A stretch of DNA of 56,745 nucleotides from Microbacteriaceae bacterium (GTDB lineage: Bacteria > Actinomycetota > Actinomycetes > Actinomycetales > Microbacteriaceae), in NCBI GenBank assembly GCA_025352325.1, contig JANXTR010000041.1, positions 1 to 56,745 on the forward strand, written 5' to 3'. Under the pieces are notes generated by a model. That model was not told the origin of the DNA and did no database searches. It saw nothing but the letters and a program-made list of their open reading frames with translations. The translations under genes and the position numbers were made by a program. Positions 54,246-56,745 of this stretch are shown here, in pieces. The stretch's first letter is position 1; each line of letters opens with the position of its first letter.

Positions 54246-55436
54246 GTGACCGAGCCAAATCCCGCTCTGCGCCCGAGCATTCAGCCTGTGCCGATCCCGC
54301 TGAACGAACCGCGCGCGCCCTTCGCTGCGACGACGGTGCGTCTGGCGCCCGCGATCGACTCCGCCGCCCCTGTGGTCGCGGATCCGTCAGCAGGCGTGTC
54401 CAGCGCGGAGCCGATGCCGTCGCCCAACGCGCCAGTTCCTTCGACGCCTCTGCCCGTGCTGGATGCTCCCACCGACGTGCTGACGGCTGCCCCGGAACGG
54501 ATGCCCGAGCCCGTCTTCGTCAGCCCGAACGCCTACCCGCCTCCGGCGCCGGTCATGTCCGCAGCGTACTCGGCGTACATTCCCGAGCCTCTCGAAGACC
54601 TGCAGACGGAGATCATCCCGGCTGGCTCGAATGCCTTCCCGTTCAGTGAGCCCTCCGAACCCCTTGCCGTTCTGCAGGCCAACTCGATCTCTGCCTGGTT
54701 CGGCGATCGCAAGGTACTGGACCGCGTTTCGCTAACGATGGAAGCCGGGCGCATCACCGCGCTGATCGGACCGTCGGGTTGCGGCAAGTCGACGTTCCTC
54801 CGCATCTTGAATCGGATGCACGAGATGATCCCCAGCGCGAGTCTCGCGGGGGAGGTGTTGCTCGACGGTGTTGACATCTATAGCGCCGCACGCCGACTCA
54901 CCGACGCGCGCCGCGAGATCGGAATGGTTTTCCAAAAGCCGAACCCGTTCCCGGCGATGTCGATTTACGACAATGTGGTGGCCGGACTGCAGCTCACCGG
55001 AAAGCGCTCCACCCGGTCCGAGAAGGACGACCTCGTCGAGTCCTGTCTCAACAAGGCGGGCCTCTGGAAAGAGGTGCGTGACCGTCTGCGCCAGCCGGGC
55101 GGCGGTCTCTCCGGCGGTCAGCAGCAGCGGCTCTGCATCGCCCGCTCGCTCGCCATCCAGCCGCGGGTGCTGCTGATGGACGAGCCCTGCTCGGCCCTCG
55201 ACCCCACCTCGACCCGGGTGATCGAGGAGACCATGATCGAGCTTGCCCGCGAGGTCACCATCGTCATCGTCACGCACAACATGCAGCAGGCGCAGCGGGT
55301 CTCCGACAATTGCGCCTTCTTCCTGGCGGCGCAGGGCACACCCGGCGGCATCGTCGAGCAGGGTGACACACGCATGATGTTCGACAGCCCGACAGACCCC
55401 CGCACCTATGACTACGTGAATGGGCGATTCGGATGA
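54246..55436 (+). CDS. pstB: Phosphate ABC transporter ATPase PstB with long N-terminal extension
   Basis: 396 residues from GTG 54246 (GAGGA about 10 bases upstream). Residues 1-138 are Pro/Ala/Ser-rich, with no fold recognised. The ATPase follows: Walker A GPSGCGKS (175-182), [27 protein letters not shown] and [20 protein letters not shown] (typical of PstB), signature [11 protein letters not shown], Walker B VLLMDEP and [14 protein letters not shown]. Drives PstCA. An upstream in-frame region overlapping the sortase-like gene is not needed. Overlaps the lipoprotein gene by ATGA. Confidence 0.9.
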   Translation: MTEPNPALRPSIQPVPIPLNEPRAPFAATTVRLAPAIDSAAPVVADPSAGVSSAEPMPSPNAPVPSTPLPVLDAPTDVLTAAPERMPEPVFVSPNAYPPPAPVMSAAYSAYIPEPLEDLQTEIIPAGSNAFPFSEPSEPLAVLQANSISAWFGDRKVLDRVSLTMEAGRITALIGPSGCGKSTFLRILNRMHEMIPSASLAGEVLLDGVDIYSAARRLTDARREIGMVFQKPNPFPAMSIYDNVVAGLQLTGKRSTRSEKDDLVESCLNKAGLWKEVRDRLRQPGGGLSGGQQQRLCIARSLAIQPRVLLMDEPCSALDPTSTRVIEETMIELAREVTIVIVTHNMQQAQRVSDNCAFFLAAQGTPGGIVEQGDTRMMFDSPTDPRTYDYVNGRFG

Positions 55437-56005
55437 CACGGATGTCGTTGGCCCGTTCCTACGCTGTCTCGGCGGTGGCGCTGGCCGCAATCATCGCTCT
55501 TGCCGGATGTACCACCGCACAGAGTTCGACGCCGACAACGCGCGCCGCTCAAACCGCCGCACCTGCTGCCGTTGGACCAGCTAAACCGACGCCCGGCGTC
55601 TTCAACGAAGCCCTCGCCTACCAGAGCGCGTGGCATGTCGAGGCGAAGAGCACCTACATCAACGCCACGGCCGACGTGTGCGACCTCAACCTCGGAATCT
55701 CGTTCGAAGACCACGCAGCCCTCGCCAGTTCGGATACGACCATCCCCGTCTACGGATTTGTGATCCAGCACTCGGGTGACGTGTCGTACGGCACGGTGTG
55801 GCCGACGTCCGTTCCCGGCACCGGGATCATCGCGGGCACGGGCGCGGTGGCGTTCACCTACGACGACCGGGGTCTGCCGGCGAGCGGGCAGGGCACCGCC
55901 GACCTGACCTGGCACGATGCCAGCCAGACTCCGGCGAAGTCGCACCGCGCCGATCAGATTCAGCTGACCTTCACGGCGGAACCGCGCGCCGACCACTGCC
56001 CATAG
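55433..56005 (+). CDS. Lipoprotein, last gene of the Pst-type cluster
   Basis: 190 residues. Signal with lipobox IALAGC (Cys25), then a Thr/Ala/Pro linker and a beta-rich domain with two Cys ([15 protein letters not shown] at the end) that could form a disulfide. No family recognised. The ATGA overlap with pstB ties it to the cluster; it may be an accessory surface component. Confidence 0.75.
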   Translation: MTRMSLARSYAVSAVALAAIIALAGCTTAQSSTPTTRAAQTAAPAAVGPAKPTPGVFNEALAYQSAWHVEAKSTYINATADVCDLNLGISFEDHAALASSDTTIPVYGFVIQHSGDVSYGTVWPTSVPGTGIIAGTGAVAFTYDDRGLPASGQGTADLTWHDASQTPAKSHRADQIQLTFTAEPRADHCP

Positions 56006-56089
56006 CCGTTGAGGCAGTTGCTCGCGCCGTTCGCGTGTGCGCGTCTGGCAGACTTGACGGGCGCCGGATGCAGCAGCTCCCGTGCGCGA

Positions 56090-56161
56090 TCCGCTGTGGT
56101 GTAACGGCAGCACGTCGGCCTTTGGTGCCGTACGGACCGGGTTCGAATCCTGGCAGCGGAG
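56090..56161 (+). tRNA. tRNA-Gln (anticodon UUG)
   Basis: Acceptor arms TCCGCTG (56090-56096) and CAGCGGA (56154-56160) pair fully, discriminator G at 56161, CCA not encoded. Anticodon TTG is at 56122-56124 in the loop CTTTGGT. T arm CCGGG-TTCGAAT-CCTGG has one G-T pair. The outermost anticodon-stem pair is T-T (56115 with 56131), a small defect. Confidence 0.93.
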
Positions 56162-56170
56162 CATTGAGAG

Positions 56171-56205
56171 GTTCCGATATCTCAGCGAATAAGTTCCGAT
56201 ATCTC
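56171..56205. repeat. 13-bp direct repeat downstream of tRNA-Gln
   Basis: GTTCCGATATCTC occurs at 56171-56183 and 56193-56205, unit spacing 22 bases. Two closely spaced direct repeats near a tRNA end resemble transposase-binding sites at the end of a mobile element, or a short decayed att region. Confidence 0.7.
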
Positions 56206-56255
56206 CCAGCCAGTCTCTGCCTCTGGCCTCTTAGTACGCCAGCCTCTCGCAGAAC

Positions 56256-56462
56256 CTAGAGTTCGGGTCCAATGGCTACGCGTGCCAGTGACGGCCAAAC
56301 TAGCTGGCTGAGCACCGTTGAGGCTGTCCAGTGCTCGGGTCCAAGAGCCGTGAAAGCTAGTTCCAGGGCTGCTGCGACATCCGCGTTGCGTAGTCCGGCC
56401 AGGGTGAGCGGCAGTTGAGCTGGCAGCGTGGTTAGGAGTGGGCGAACGGGTCTGCTGCACGG
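56256..56462 (-). pseudogene. 3' remnant of an unidentified gene
   Basis: The minus frame is open from 56462 to a TAG at 56256-56258 and reads plausibly (LPLTLAGLRNADVAAAL, LGPEHWTASTVLSQLVWPSL). There is no start codon; an in-frame TAA lies just upstream at 56463-56465, close to where the IS element should begin. It looks like the tail of a gene cut by the insertion. Family not recognised. Confidence 0.35.
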
Positions 56463-56544
56463 TTAGGTGACAGTTTGACGTGCCCCATGGTTTGGTTACC
56501 CAATTCAGTGTGAAGATCTGGCCTTCTCTTGAGAGGCTTCATTC

Positions 56545-56745
56545 ATGCCACGACCATTCCCGGCCGAGTTTCGTTTGCGCGCAGTCGCGCTCGTGCGAGC
56601 CGGTAAACCTATCACGACCGCGGCCGTCCAACTCGGCGTGAGCGCAGCAGCACTGCACAGCTGGGTGCACCAAGATCAGATCGATCGAGGCGAACGGCCA
56701 GGGATAAGTACTCCGGAAACAGCTGAGCTGGCGAGAGCGAAGAAA
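56545..56745 (+). CDS. IS3-family transposase OrfA (partial, window edge)
   Basis: The first 67 codons of an OrfA: MPRPFPAEFRLRAVALVRAG, then a helix-turn-helix (ITTAAVQLGVSAAALHSWV) and DQIDRGERPGISTPETAEL. This is the typical start of the DNA-binding subunit of IS3-type elements, which is fused to the integrase by frameshifting with OrfB, here beyond the window. GAGAGG is about 9 bases before the ATG. Confidence 0.88.
   Translation, partial: MPRPFPAEFRLRAVALVRAGKPITTAAVQLGVSAAALHSWVHQDQIDRGERPGISTPETAELARAKK

Larger units (their letters stand above)
56162..56544. other. Intergenic region between tRNA-Gln and an IS element
   Basis: Holds a 13-base direct repeat, a truncated reading frame (both listed separately) and the presumed left end of the IS3-type element near 56466. 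Composition is less GC-rich than the rest of the window, as expected for acquired DNA downstream of a tRNA. Confidence 0.6.

Noticed and set aside
56182-56460. A 92-codon minus frame beginning MQQTRSP
   Set aside because: Its translation is low-quality (Thr/Ser/Arg rich). The overlapping frame ending at 56256 reads more like protein and is listed as a remnant.

Overview
The window is a high-GC actinobacterial chromosome segment. Gene content and style suggest Microbacteriaceae: strong G/C in third codon positions, many GTG starts, ATGA/GTGA stop-start overlaps, a protein O-mannosyltransferase divergent from rsmI, and rsmI-metG-tatD-rsmA-ispE in that order. This placement is inference. No rRNA, CRISPR array or prophage was seen.

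Region 1 (1-8503) is an exopolysaccharide locus. It has an acetyltransferase-like protein, two family-2 glycosyltransferases, a NodB-type deacetylase, two Wzz-like chain-length proteins, a Wzy/O-antigen-ligase-like polymerase and a Wzx/MOP flippase. The last codons of an unidentified secreted-type protein lie at the left edge. Sugar-nucleotide and priming-transferase genes are not in view.

Region 2 (8835-17390, all minus strand) is an aminoacyl/acyl carrier-protein cluster. It encodes a holo-ACP synthase, a 71-residue protein, a tandem alpha/beta-hydrolase, a carrier protein, an acyl-CoA dehydrogenase, a class II aaRS-like amino acid:[carrier protein] ligase, a DUF1839 protein and a family 2 glycoside hydrolase. 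By eye it is less GC-biased than its flanks. It holds a broken fragment of a metallo-beta-lactamase-fold gene whose intact relative lies 8 kb away. The product is unknown; an amino acid loaded on a carrier, oxidised and attached to or trimmed from a glycan is one reading.

Region 3 (17440-41004) is mostly housekeeping: HrpA helicase, aldo/keto reductase, MBL hydrolase, YyaL-like protein, CoA-binding protein, O-acetylhomoserine sulfhydrylase, a large membrane protein, protein O-mannosyltransferase, RsmI, MetG, TatD, RsmA, IspE, a BBE-type flavoprotein, a GDSL lipoprotein, an ABC-F ATPase and a MarR regulator. Many of these starts have a TANNNT hexamer exactly 6-7 bases upstream, the geometry of leaderless transcripts.

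Region 4 (41233-56005) is the most unusual part. Phosphate-transporter genes (pstC, pstA, pstB) enclose three PstS-like secreted proteins (two with C-terminal membrane anchors), a WxL-like/Ig-like secreted protein, a DUF916-like membrane protein, a Gly-rich membrane-anchored protein and a sortase-fold protein that has lost its catalytic His and Cys. It looks like a cell-surface phosphate (or phosphorylated-ligand) capture machine coupled to a Pst ABC importer.

The right edge has tRNA-Gln(UUG), a short direct repeat, a truncated ORF and the start of an IS3-type transposase OrfA.
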